Shown here: positions 15,111 to 20,813 of the stretch, one piece after another
Numbering within the stretch: position 1 is the first letter of the stretch
Layout: every line of letters starts with the position of its first letter
From: ChocPot-Mid sp964511865
Lineage (GTDB): Bacteria > Bacteroidota > Ignavibacteria > Kapaibacteriales > UBA2268
NCBI GenBank assembly: GCA_964511865.1
Contig: CAZEHW010000027.1
Location: 1 to 20,813, forward strand
Length of the DNA: 20,813 nt
Reading direction: 5' to 3'
The notes under the pieces: generated by a model
What the model was told of the DNA's origin: nothing
The model's input: the letters and a program-made list of their open reading frames with translations, nothing else
Databases searched by the model: none
Translations under genes and position numbers: made by a program

Positions 15111-16619
15111 ATGAAATTAACAACACTGATATCCCATACAGCACAGCTTTTAGGTTTTATCAATAAATCAGGGATGCCGTCTGATACGATAGCGTCAAAC
15201 TATTTCCGTTCAAAAAAATATATTGGGAGCAAGGAAAGAAGGTTTATTTCCGAACTTGTATTTCTTGCTATGCGAAATAAATATCTTTGTGATTATTGTT
15301 TTGAAAAAGCTTTTTTGGTTATAAATGATTATGCCGATGTATCTGAGCCACAAAATGATAAAGAGGATTTTGGACGTGTATTGACAGCTTTCTATTTGGC
15401 TTCAAAATTTACTATTGATAAAAATTTTAATGCCGATATTTTATTTGGAGCTTTACCAGAACAAAAAGAAGGAAGTTTAATTGATGGCATTAAAAATTCA
15501 ATATGTGAATACTTTAGTATAAATCCCGAGTCCGCCGGTAATTTCATAAATCGTGTTGATAAAATCTTTCCGGATTTGGAAAATGATATTTCTACAAAGA
15601 TAGAAGGTTCAAACTTTAATGATGAATTCTATAGCTTGCTTGAAGTTCGCTATTCCTTGAAAGTGTGGATAATTGAGCAATTGATGTCTTATGTTGGCAA
15701 GGATAGATTAACAGAATTATTGTCATCTCTTAATCAGTCTGCACAATTAACAGTGAGATTAAATACAATCAATAATAAAAGAGATGATTTTGTCCAATAT
15801 CTGAATTCGATAGAAATTCCCTCTGAAAAATGCAATTTATCTCCTTCAGGAATTAAGATTTTGAAACGTGTTCAACTTAGTCAATATGATTTTTTTAAGA
15901 ATGGAATAATTGAAGTACAGGACGAAGGCAGTCAGCTTATCTCTTTTGCACTTGCTCCGTCTGAAAATTCAAGCATACTGGATGCTTGTGCCGGAGCTGG
16001 GGGGAAGACATTGCATATTGCTTCTTTGACAAATGATAAATCAAATATTATGGCATTCGATATTGATGGCAGAAAACTGCGTGAACTCGAATATAGGGCA
16101 AAGAAATATGGATATAAATCAATCAAAACAAAAACTGTCAGGGCTAAAGATATTAGTGAGGATATCATCCTTCGACAAGCTCAGGATGACTCTAAGAAGA
16201 GACTTGACAACCAAATTAATTCTAAGGATAAATTCGATTATGTACTTGTTGATGCTCCATGTTCCGGGACAGGAACAATCAGGCGATCACCGATGAATAA
16301 ATACAAGTTGACTGAAAATCTTCTGCAACGGTTGAAAGAAAATCAGTTGAATATATTAAATTATTATTCCAAATTTGTTGGTGACGGTGGAGTGCTCGTA
16401 TATTCGACATGTTCGATAATGCCTCAGGAAAATCAGGGAGTAGTAAAAGAGTTTCTTTTAGAAAATACCGATTTTGAACCTTACCCCTTAAATGAATCAT
16501 TTGAAAAGTATTCAATTGAAATTCCTGGTTTGAGCAAGGATGATTATTTTATTAATTTACTTCCATCCGTGAATGGAACTGACGGATTCTTTATAGCGAA
16601 AATGAGAAGGAAAAGTTAA
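15111..16619 (+). CDS. rsmB: RsmB-like 16S rRNA cytosine-5 methyltransferase
   Basis: A 502-residue protein of the RsmB/NOL1/NOP2/sun family, which methylates C5 of a cytosine in 16S rRNA (C967 in Escherichia coli). An N-terminal NusB-like helical region (about 1-165) precedes the catalytic domain. Seen: SAM motif DACAGAGGKT at 291-300, DIDGRKL after strand 2, motif IV DAPCSGTGTIRR with C384, and motif VI YSTCSIMPQEN with catalytic C434. It is longer than typical RsmB (about 430). Part of the excess is a low-similarity loop at about 345-373, which contains ILRQAQDD, the translation of an inserted short repeat (16165-16189). The loop lies between the second strand and motif IV, away from the catalytic residues, so activity is probably kept. 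The HAD gene starts one base after its stop. Confidence 0.88.
   Translation: MKLTTLISHTAQLLGFINKSGMPSDTIASNYFRSKKYIGSKERRFISELVFLAMRNKYLCDYCFEKAFLVINDYADVSEPQNDKEDFGRVLTAFYLASKFTIDKNFNADILFGALPEQKEGSLIDGIKNSICEYFSINPESAGNFINRVDKIFPDLENDISTKIEGSNFNDEFYSLLEVRYSLKVWIIEQLMSYVGKDRLTELLSSLNQSAQLTVRLNTINNKRDDFVQYLNSIEIPSEKCNLSPSGIKILKRVQLSQYDFFKNGIIEVQDEGSQLISFALAPSENSSILDACAGAGGKTLHIASLTNDKSNIMAFDIDGRKLRELEYRAKKYGYKSIKTKTVRAKDISEDIILRQAQDDSKKRLDNQINSKDKFDYVLVDAPCSGTGTIRRSPMNKYKLTENLLQRLKENQLNILNYYSKFVGDGGVLVYSTCSIMPQENQGVVKEFLLENTDFEPYPLNESFEKYSIEIPGLSKDDYFINLLPSVNGTDGFFIAKMRRKS
16165..16189. repeat. TTCGACAAGCTC-type short palindromic repeat inside rsmB
   Basis: The stretch has a 7-bp stem (TCATCCT paired with AGGATGA) around TCGACAAGCTC. 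I recognise the core CCTTCGACAAGCTCAGG as a repeat seen in many bacterial genomes; its typical translations are LRQAQ and, in another frame, SFDKLRMT, and both are present here. It is read through in frame in the rRNA methyltransferase. Confidence 0.65.
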
Positions 16620-16620
16620 T

Positions 16621-17232
16621 ATGACTGCATATAAGAATTTCATTATTGATTTCGGAGGAGTGCTATACAGGATTAACGAAAGCAGAACTATAAATGCATT
16701 TAAGGAATTATCAAAACTTTCGGAACAGGAATATTTCTTATTAATAAAGACTGATGAGTTTAATGATATAATTGTTGACTTCGAGAAAGGAATTCTCAAT
16801 GGAAAACAATTTTTCGACGAAATGAAAGAAAAACTGAATCTAAATTGTAACTTTGAACTGTTTAAAAATTCGTGGAATATGACTCTTATATCATTGTTTG
16901 ACAATGCAATTGAAAATATTAAAATTCTCAAGGAAAAAGGCAGTGTTGTGCTGTTAAGCAATACGAATGAAATACACTACAATAAATTTGAACCGGAATG
17001 TAAGGAGTTATTTTCTTTATTCGACAAATGCTATTTCTCATTCAAACTGGGCATGCGTAAACCCGACACCGAATTTTTCAAATATGTTGTTGAAGACAGA
17101 ATTTATGCAAAGGAAACGACAATATTTATTGACGACTCCGCTATAAATCTCAAATCAGCCGAAGAATTTGGTTTGAATACTTTCAAAATAGGGGAGAATG
17201 GTTTAGAAGAATTTATAAAATATATTCAATAA
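16621..17232 (+). CDS. HAD-superfamily hydrolase (YihX-like)
   Basis: A 203-residue HAD-family protein, probably a small-molecule phosphatase. Motifs: I is IIDFGGVL with nucleophile D10 (the usual second aspartate is G12, as in the YihX branch), II is LLSNTNE with S113, III is K147 in GMRKPD, and IV is IFIDDSAIN with D171-D172. An alpha-helical cap is expected between residues 15 and 95. Loss of the second motif I aspartate, normally the general acid, may lower or change activity, but it is replaced in known family members too. The ATG lies one base after the rsmB stop, with AAGGA of the rsmB 3' end as the ribosome site, so the two are co-transcribed. The substrate is not predictable, and no functional link to rRNA methylation is evident. 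Confidence 0.85.
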   Translation: MTAYKNFIIDFGGVLYRINESRTINAFKELSKLSEQEYFLLIKTDEFNDIIVDFEKGILNGKQFFDEMKEKLNLNCNFELFKNSWNMTLISLFDNAIENIKILKEKGSVVLLSNTNEIHYNKFEPECKELFSLFDKCYFSFKLGMRKPDTEFFKYVVEDRIYAKETTIFIDDSAINLKSAEEFGLNTFKIGENGLEEFIKYIQ

Positions 17233-17317
17233 TTTTATGGAAAAGTGAAACTTTCTAGTGTTTTTTGTGTCTTTACAGTAAATAATGTACCAATTCTTTG
17301 AGGAGTTTGTTTTGAAA

Positions 17318-18157
17318 ATGAAAATACTTCTTTTTTTGTTGCTTATAATAGTACCTGCAAATAAATTGCTGGTGCAGGAACTTCCCGATTGCAAATGCTC
17401 GCCACAGTACTGGATGGAAGATAGTACTTTAATTGGTAATTCCGATAATAGTTTTTTAATAGACACTTGTGGAATTCCAAAATGGTTTGAGAGTTGTGAT
17501 TCGACATTGTGGTATTACATTAAACATTATTATGAACCATATTACAGGTGTTTCGCAAAGTATTCATGGGAAATAATTTTTCAGGTTGATGCAATTCCCA
17601 AACCTGCAAAAGGAGATACTACTATTATTGTAACTTGGGAGGAAATTGACACATCATTTCGTGAAATTCGCTCAGGTTTTCAAAGTTTTGAACAAACATT
17701 TGGGAGCTTTGTTTTAGAAAAAATGTATCCAGGTTTTGGTCCTGGTAGTAGTTTAGGTAGAATATTTTTATTATATTTCACAGACTATAATAATGTTCAA
17801 TTAGTAACTGATTCTTTGAATAAAATCCAAAATGTTGTAGCTGGATTTAGTAGAACACTATATTTCCATAATTCAAGTGTTCATAATGAAAATAATTTTA
17901 GTTATAATGTGATTTCCATCTCTCCCAATCCAGCAAACGAATATATTGAAATTAATTTTGAAGCAGACAGCAGACGGCAGACAGTAGACGGAAGACAGGA
18001 ATTGGATATCCAAATTTTTAATGTTTATGGCGAACAAATGACTGTAGGGGCGAACGGCCGTTCGCCCCTACAAATTAATATTTCGCATTTACCAGTTGGG
18101 ATTTATTTTGTAAGGGTAGGCAGTGAGGTTAAAAGTTTTGTTAAGTTGCTGAGGTAG
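17318..18157 (+). CDS. Secreted protein of unknown function with repeat-invaded T9SS tail
   Basis: A protein of about 279 residues. It begins with a signal peptide (MKILLFLLLIIVPANKLLVQ) followed by a cysteine pair (DCKCSPQYW). The central region has no domain I recognise. The end is a T9SS type-A sorting domain: ISPNPANEYIEINF, DIQIFNVYGEQM, ISHLPVGIYFVRVG, FVKLLR. Two loops of this tail are filled by repeat DNA read in frame: phased heptamers giving ADSRRQTVDGRQE and a 30-bp palindrome giving VGANGRSPLQ. The start is uncertain: the SD GAGGAG at 17300-17305 is ideally spaced for a TTG at 17312, which adds two residues; the ATG at 17318 is listed. An ATG at 17285 in frame would precede the SD. 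It converges tail to tail with ubiE, six bases apart. Function beyond export is unknown. Confidence 0.75.
   Translation: MKILLFLLLIIVPANKLLVQELPDCKCSPQYWMEDSTLIGNSDNSFLIDTCGIPKWFESCDSTLWYYIKHYYEPYYRCFAKYSWEIIFQVDAIPKPAKGDTTIIVTWEEIDTSFREIRSGFQSFEQTFGSFVLEKMYPGFGPGSSLGRIFLLYFTDYNNVQLVTDSLNKIQNVVAGFSRTLYFHNSSVHNENNFSYNVISISPNPANEYIEINFEADSRRQTVDGRQELDIQIFNVYGEQMTVGANGRSPLQINISHLPVGIYFVRVGSEVKSFVKLLR
17963..17997. repeat. Five phased heptamers, GNAGACR type, inside a T9SS gene
   Basis: Five contiguous 7-bp units in exact phase: gcagaca, gcagacg, gcagaca, gtagacg, gaagaca. They lie in coding sequence of the sorting domain and are translated as part of ADSRRQTVDGRQE, a loop absent from the tails of the other two cargo proteins here. 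Confidence 0.75.
18043..18072. repeat. Perfect 30-bp GC-rich palindrome inside a T9SS gene
   Basis: The left half TGTAGGGGCGAACGG (18043-18057) is exactly mirrored by 18058-18072. It is very GC-rich against an AT-rich gene. It adds exactly ten codons (peptide around VGANGRSPLQ) without breaking the frame. I recognise GTAGGGG-to-CCCCTAC palindromes as a family dispersed in many bacterial genomes; the hairpin at 2107-2130 has the same termini with a different core. Confidence 0.85.
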
Positions 18158-18163
18158 TATTAA

Positions 18164-18859
18164 CTATATCACCACACCCACATAAACAAACGCAATCCCA
18201 AATGACAATTGCTTGTAGTAGGTTTCTGAGAATTTACCTGTTGACTGCATTATTTCAATAAATTCTTCTCTGCATGGAAATTTCGCAGAACTGACCTGAA
18301 GGTAATTGTATGCACTGAAATTCTTTGAGATGATTCTCCCCAAAACCGGAATTATATATTTGCTGTAATACTTGTAAATATGTGAAAACAAACCATCCGG
18401 CTGTCCAAATTCAAGAATAATCACTTTACCACCCGGCTTGACTACTCTTGCCATTTCGTTTAAACAACTTGTAACAGAATCGACATTGCGAATTCCGAAG
18501 GCAATGCTTGCTACATTAAAACTGTTTTCTTCAAACTCCAAAGATGTTGCATCACCCTTACGGAAATCAATATCGAGTTCATTTTTCTTTGCCTTTTCTC
18601 TTGCAATCTTAAGCATTTCTTCGCTGAAATCTATTCCTATTACTTTTCCTGAATTTCCGATTTTCTTTTTGAATGCAATAGCAAGGTCACCGGTACCCGT
18701 AGCCAAATCAAGTATCGAAACATTTTCTTTTTTCGAAATAGCCGACTGTTTTACGACCTTCCTCCTCCAGATTCTGTGAATTCCTAAAGACAAAATATCA
18801 TTCAGTAAATCATATTTTCCGGAGATATCGGAAAACATATTTTTAATTTTATCGGACAT
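18164..18859 (-). CDS. ubiE: Demethylmenaquinone methyltransferase (UbiE/MenG)
   Basis: A 231-residue C-methyltransferase for the last step of menaquinone synthesis (demethylmenaquinone to menaquinone). Seen: the N-terminal family signature MFSDISGKYDLLNDILSLG, followed by HRIWRRKVV. The SAM motif is LDLATGTGDLA, followed by IDFSEEML and the second family signature around AFGIRNVDSVTSCL and KPGGKVIILEFGQP. Length and motif order are normal and no residue is obviously missing. It supplies the quinone that the haem b subunit at 5737-6411 would use, although the two are not in one operon. No SD is visible before the ATG. The TATTTTTG at 18886-18893 on the - strand fits a -7 box, but no -33 partner was found. 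It is convergent with the T9SS gene. Confidence 0.93.
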   Translation of the reverse strand: MSDKIKNMFSDISGKYDLLNDILSLGIHRIWRRKVVKQSAISKKENVSILDLATGTGDLAIAFKKKIGNSGKVIGIDFSEEMLKIAREKAKKNELDIDFRKGDATSLEFEENSFNVASIAFGIRNVDSVTSCLNEMARVVKPGGKVIILEFGQPDGLFSHIYKYYSKYIIPVLGRIISKNFSAYNYLQVSSAKFPCREEFIEIMQSTGKFSETYYKQLSFGIAFVYVGVVI

Positions 18860-18901
18860 ATTATCATTTATTAAATTTGAAAAGTCAAAAATAAGAAATA
18901 T

Positions 18902-18933
18902 AATTGTGAATTGTGAATTGTTAATTATTAATT
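18902..18933. repeat. Heptamer tandem array, AATTGTG type
   Basis: Phased 7-bp units: aattgtg, aattgtg, aattgtt, aattatt, then aatt. The array lies in the divergent intergenic region between ubiE and the isochorismatase-family gene, where promoters of both must lie, so it could affect their spacing. Confidence 0.6.
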
Positions 18934-19000
18934 CTGCTTTCGGTTTTTTTTATTAAATTACATTGACAAATAATTGTTTTTATTTTTTTGTATGAATTAG

Positions 19001-19657
19001 ATGAAAGCTAAATATTTTACTGAGGATAATATAAAGCTGGTTTCAATGAAGATGCTTGAGAAGTTAAGCAAATCACATGGTTCTAAGTTACACTTTAAGT
19101 TAAGTAAAAATACTGCATTAATAGTAACCGATATGCAGAATTATTTTCTTGATGAAAAATCTCATGCTTTTGTACCTTCTGCTCAAGCAATAATATCGGG
19201 TATTAAATCACTCATCGACACTTGCAAGAGAAAAGGACTGCCTGTGATTTTCACAAAACATACGAACAACGATGAAAATTCAGGTTCAATGTCCCACTGG
19301 TGGAGAGACCTCATTGAGGAAAATTCTCAACAAAGTGAAATATTCAACGAATTTAATACTGAGAACTGCCTGATTGTTGAAAAACATCAGTATGACGCAT
19401 TTTATCAGACTGAATTGAAAACCTATTTAGTTCAAAATAATATCAAGCAGCTTATTGTTACAGGTGTTTTGACTCATCTTTGTTGCGAGACTACTGTCAG
19501 GTCAGCTTTTGTTAATGGATATGATGTGTTTTTTCCTATTAATGGTACTGCAACTTATAAGAAAAAATATCATCGCAGTACTTTTTTGAATCTATCACAT
19601 GGTTTTGCTGTACCCTGTTTGATTGAAGATTTAATAACTCAGATTGAAAGTTTATGA
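19001..19657 (+). CDS. Isochorismatase-family cysteine hydrolase
   Basis: A 218-residue hydrolase of the isochorismatase/nicotinamidase superfamily. The catalytic triad is visible: D44 in IVTDMQNYF, K128 in VEKHQYDAF, and C161 in GVLTHLCCETTVRSAF, just after the expected cis-peptide region. Members hydrolyse C-N or ether bonds in nicotinamide, ureidoacrylate, isochorismate and related compounds. No nicotinamidase-type metal site (D-x-H plus H) is clear, so nicotinamidase activity is not supported. An N-terminal extension of about 35 residues precedes the core. Its stop overlaps the start of the flavoprotein gene as ATGA, so the two are translationally coupled and probably act in the same pathway. 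No clear SD precedes the ATG. The substrate is unknown. Confidence 0.82.
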   Translation: MKAKYFTEDNIKLVSMKMLEKLSKSHGSKLHFKLSKNTALIVTDMQNYFLDEKSHAFVPSAQAIISGIKSLIDTCKRKGLPVIFTKHTNNDENSGSMSHWWRDLIEENSQQSEIFNEFNTENCLIVEKHQYDAFYQTELKTYLVQNNIKQLIVTGVLTHLCCETTVRSAFVNGYDVFFPINGTATYKKKYHRSTFLNLSHGFAVPCLIEDLITQIESL

Positions 19658-20574
19658 AAACAACGATGGTTAAACAGCGAAACAGCGAAAAGCGAAACGT
19701 AAATAGGCAAGTGATAATAATTGGTGCCGGTCCTGCCGGAATTGCCTGTGCCGTTCAACTTAAAAGACAAGGTATTGAACCAATGATTTTAGAGAAAAAA
19801 GAAATTGGGGGTTTAATTCTCAATGCAAATAAAATTGAAAATTACCCGGGATTTCCCAATGGCATTAGTGGAGTTCAAATTGCAAAACTATTAAAAAAGC
19901 ATCTGGAACATTGGGCAATTGAAATTGTACAGGATAATGTTGTCGGAGTTAATTTCGGAAAGGGAGGTCTTTTTGATATAGAGTGCGAAAACGGATTGTA
20001 TAAATCCGAATTTCTTGTTATAGCTACCGGTACCAAACCGAAGAAACATGATTTATTTATACCTGAAAATTTTAAGGATAAAATATTTTTTGAAGTTTAT
20101 CCATTATTAAATACCAAGAACAAACAAATTACTATTGTTGGTGCCGGAGATGCGGCATTTGACTATGCACTTAGTTTAAATAAAAGTAATCAGGTAATAA
20201 TATTGAACAGAACTGATAAAATTAAAGCATTGAATCTTTTAGTTGAAGAATCAAGAAAAATAAAAAATATTCAATATTATCAGAATGCTATTATTACTGA
20301 AATAAACGAAATCGGAGATAAACTACAAGTGACAGGTTCAAGAAATAAGAAAAGATATAAAGATGAATCCGACTATTTGATATTTGCTATCGGTCGCAAA
20401 CCGAATCTTGATATATTAAGTACTCAACTAAACAGCAAGAAGAACTTATTACTAAAATCAAAAAAATTGTTTCTTATAGGAGATGTCAAAAATGAAAAAT
20501 ATCGCCAATTAAGTATTGCCGTTGGTGATGGAATTAGGGTAGCCATGCAAATCAAAGACAGTTTAAAAGTTTGA
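19654..20574 (+). CDS. Thioredoxin-reductase-like FAD/NAD(P) oxidoreductase lacking the redox CxxC
   Basis: A 306-residue two-dinucleotide-domain flavoprotein. Seen: the FAD motif VIIIGAGPAGIACA at about residues 20-33, GG-L.N...IENYPGFP typical of thioredoxin reductases, ATGTKP, the NAD(P) motif ITIVGAGDAAFDYA, and the final FAD motif LFLIGDVKN. The active-site CATC that lies before the NAD(P) motif in thioredoxin reductase is absent; the region reads KIFFEVYPLLNTKNKQ. It therefore cannot reduce thioredoxin by the usual dithiol route and may be a ferredoxin/flavodoxin reductase-type or other NAD(P)H oxidoreductase. The ATG overlaps the hydrolase stop. The first 17 residues are encoded by an AAACAGCG tandem repeat and look non-conserved. 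The 3' end runs into another repeat. Confidence 0.85.
   Translation: MKTTMVKQRNSEKRNVNRQVIIIGAGPAGIACAVQLKRQGIEPMILEKKEIGGLILNANKIENYPGFPNGISGVQIAKLLKKHLEHWAIEIVQDNVVGVNFGKGGLFDIECENGLYKSEFLVIATGTKPKKHDLFIPENFKDKIFFEVYPLLNTKNKQITIVGAGDAAFDYALSLNKSNQVIILNRTDKIKALNLLVEESRKIKNIQYYQNAIITEINEIGDKLQVTGSRNKKRYKDESDYLIFAIGRKPNLDILSTQLNSKKNLLLKSKKLFLIGDVKNEKYRQLSIAVGDGIRVAMQIKDSLKV
19672..19694. repeat. AAACAGCG octamer tandem repeat in the start of the flavoprotein gene
   Basis: Two exact copies of aaacagcg followed by a shortened aaaagcg. They are translated as part of the low-similarity N-terminal extension VKQRNSEKRN, before the FAD motif. A single similar aaacagcg occurs in the intergenic region near 13577. 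Confidence 0.5.
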
Positions 20575-20605
20575 AAGTTTAAAAGTTCATAAAGTTCATA
20601 AAGTA
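20560..20605. repeat. AAAGTT(T/C) tandem array at the end of the flavoprotein gene
   Basis: AGTT recurs at 8, 8, 8 and 9 bases, with a final AGTA after another 9, in units such as agtttaaa, aaagttcat and aaagttcat. The array begins in the last codons of the flavoprotein gene and supplies its TGA stop, so the final residues (SLKV) are repeat-derived. Confidence 0.55.
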
Positions 20606-20678
20606 GAAAGCTAATAGAAATCAGAGAACTGATAAAGATTATCCCCAACCCCCAACTTATAAAACTCATTAAACTATT

Positions 20679-20695
20679 TTGGCACATTTGTTGCT
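20679..20695 (+). promoter_or_regulatory. Sigma-54 promoter (-24/-12)
   Basis: TTGGCAC, five bases, TTGCT matches the YTGGCACG-N4-TTGCW consensus, with only the last G of the -24 box changed to A. The invariant GG (20681-20682) and GC (20693-20694) are exactly ten bases apart. Transcription would start near 20706, about 30 bases before the SD and ATG of the last gene. Activation would need an enhancer-binding protein; none is encoded in this window. Confidence 0.72.
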
Positions 20696-20736
20696 TAATT
20701 ATTATTAATAAATAATAATTAAATTATGGAGGAGAA

Positions 20737-20813
20737 ATGAACGCAGAATTAATGAAAGCAGGATTCATCTTGATTGCCTCTGCAGGTTTTGTGATATTTA
20801 ATATCAGTTCAAA
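20737..20813 (+). CDS. Start of a small membrane or exported protein (cut by window end)
   Basis: A strong SD (GGAGGAG) precedes an ATG at 20737. The 25 visible residues read MNAELMKAGFILIASAGFVIFN and then ISS, a short charged or polar start followed by one hydrophobic segment. This fits either a membrane helix or a signal peptide. The gene lies about 30 bases after the predicted sigma-54 transcription start, so it heads a regulated transcript. No family can be recognised from so little sequence. Confidence 0.6.
   Translation, partial: MNAELMKAGFILIASAGFVIFNISS

Noticed and set aside
16033..16296. Alternative-frame ORF in rsmB containing SFDKLRMT
   Set aside because: It is the other-frame translation of the dispersed repeat inside a clearly conserved methyltransferase gene.
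18963..18968. TTGACA as a -35 box for the isochorismatase-family gene
   Set aside because: No -10 hexamer at 16-18 bases and no TAnnTTTG at suitable spacing; AT-rich chance match.

Overview
The window is AT-rich DNA from a Bacteroidota/Ignavibacteriota/Kapabacteria-type bacterium. I infer this from secreted proteins ending in type IX secretion (T9SS) type-A sorting domains, a menaquinone methyltransferase, and several genes with no Shine-Dalgarno (SD) sequence. The species cannot be named from the sequence. No tRNA, rRNA, transposase or CRISPR array was seen.

Region 1 (1-6949) is a redox and signalling block. On the + strand an HdrD/DsrK-type iron-sulfur protein is followed by a stand-alone receiver. 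Facing it on the - strand is a tight five-gene run: a macro-domain protein, a NarI/DsrM/HmcE-like haem b membrane subunit, a second HdrD/DsrK-like protein fused to a C-terminal receiver, a histidine kinase with two cysteine-rich PAS domains, and another stand-alone receiver. The two arms meet at a bidirectional hairpin. The layout suggests a membrane quinone-linked thiol/disulfide or related redox complex that is sensed or controlled by its own phosphorelay. This is the most unusual part of the window.

Region 2 (6950-14941, all on the - strand) holds an AT-rich spacer, a class I methyltransferase, the ribosome-assembly GTPase rsgA, two T9SS cargo proteins (one glycine-rich, one a predicted double beta-propeller) and a subtilisin-like lipoprotein protease. 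The two cargo genes share near-identical sorting tails plus the downstream spacer and the first bases of rsgA, which looks like a homologous-recombination insertion. A third, orphan sorting tail lies in frame just after the rsgA stop.

Region 3 (15111-20813) holds an rsmB-like rRNA methyltransferase and a HAD-family protein in one operon, a third T9SS protein, a convergent ubiE/menG gene, and an operon of an isochorismatase-family hydrolase with a thioredoxin-reductase-like flavoprotein lacking the redox CxxC. The window ends in the first codons of a small membrane or secreted protein behind a near-perfect sigma-54 promoter.

A second theme is short dispersed repeats tolerated in or next to genes. 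A 30-bp perfect palindrome and five phased heptamers lie inside one T9SS tail. A TTCGACAAGCTC-type repeat lies inside rsmB. A related GTAGGGG palindrome serves as a terminator, and other heptamer arrays and paired hairpins lie between genes.
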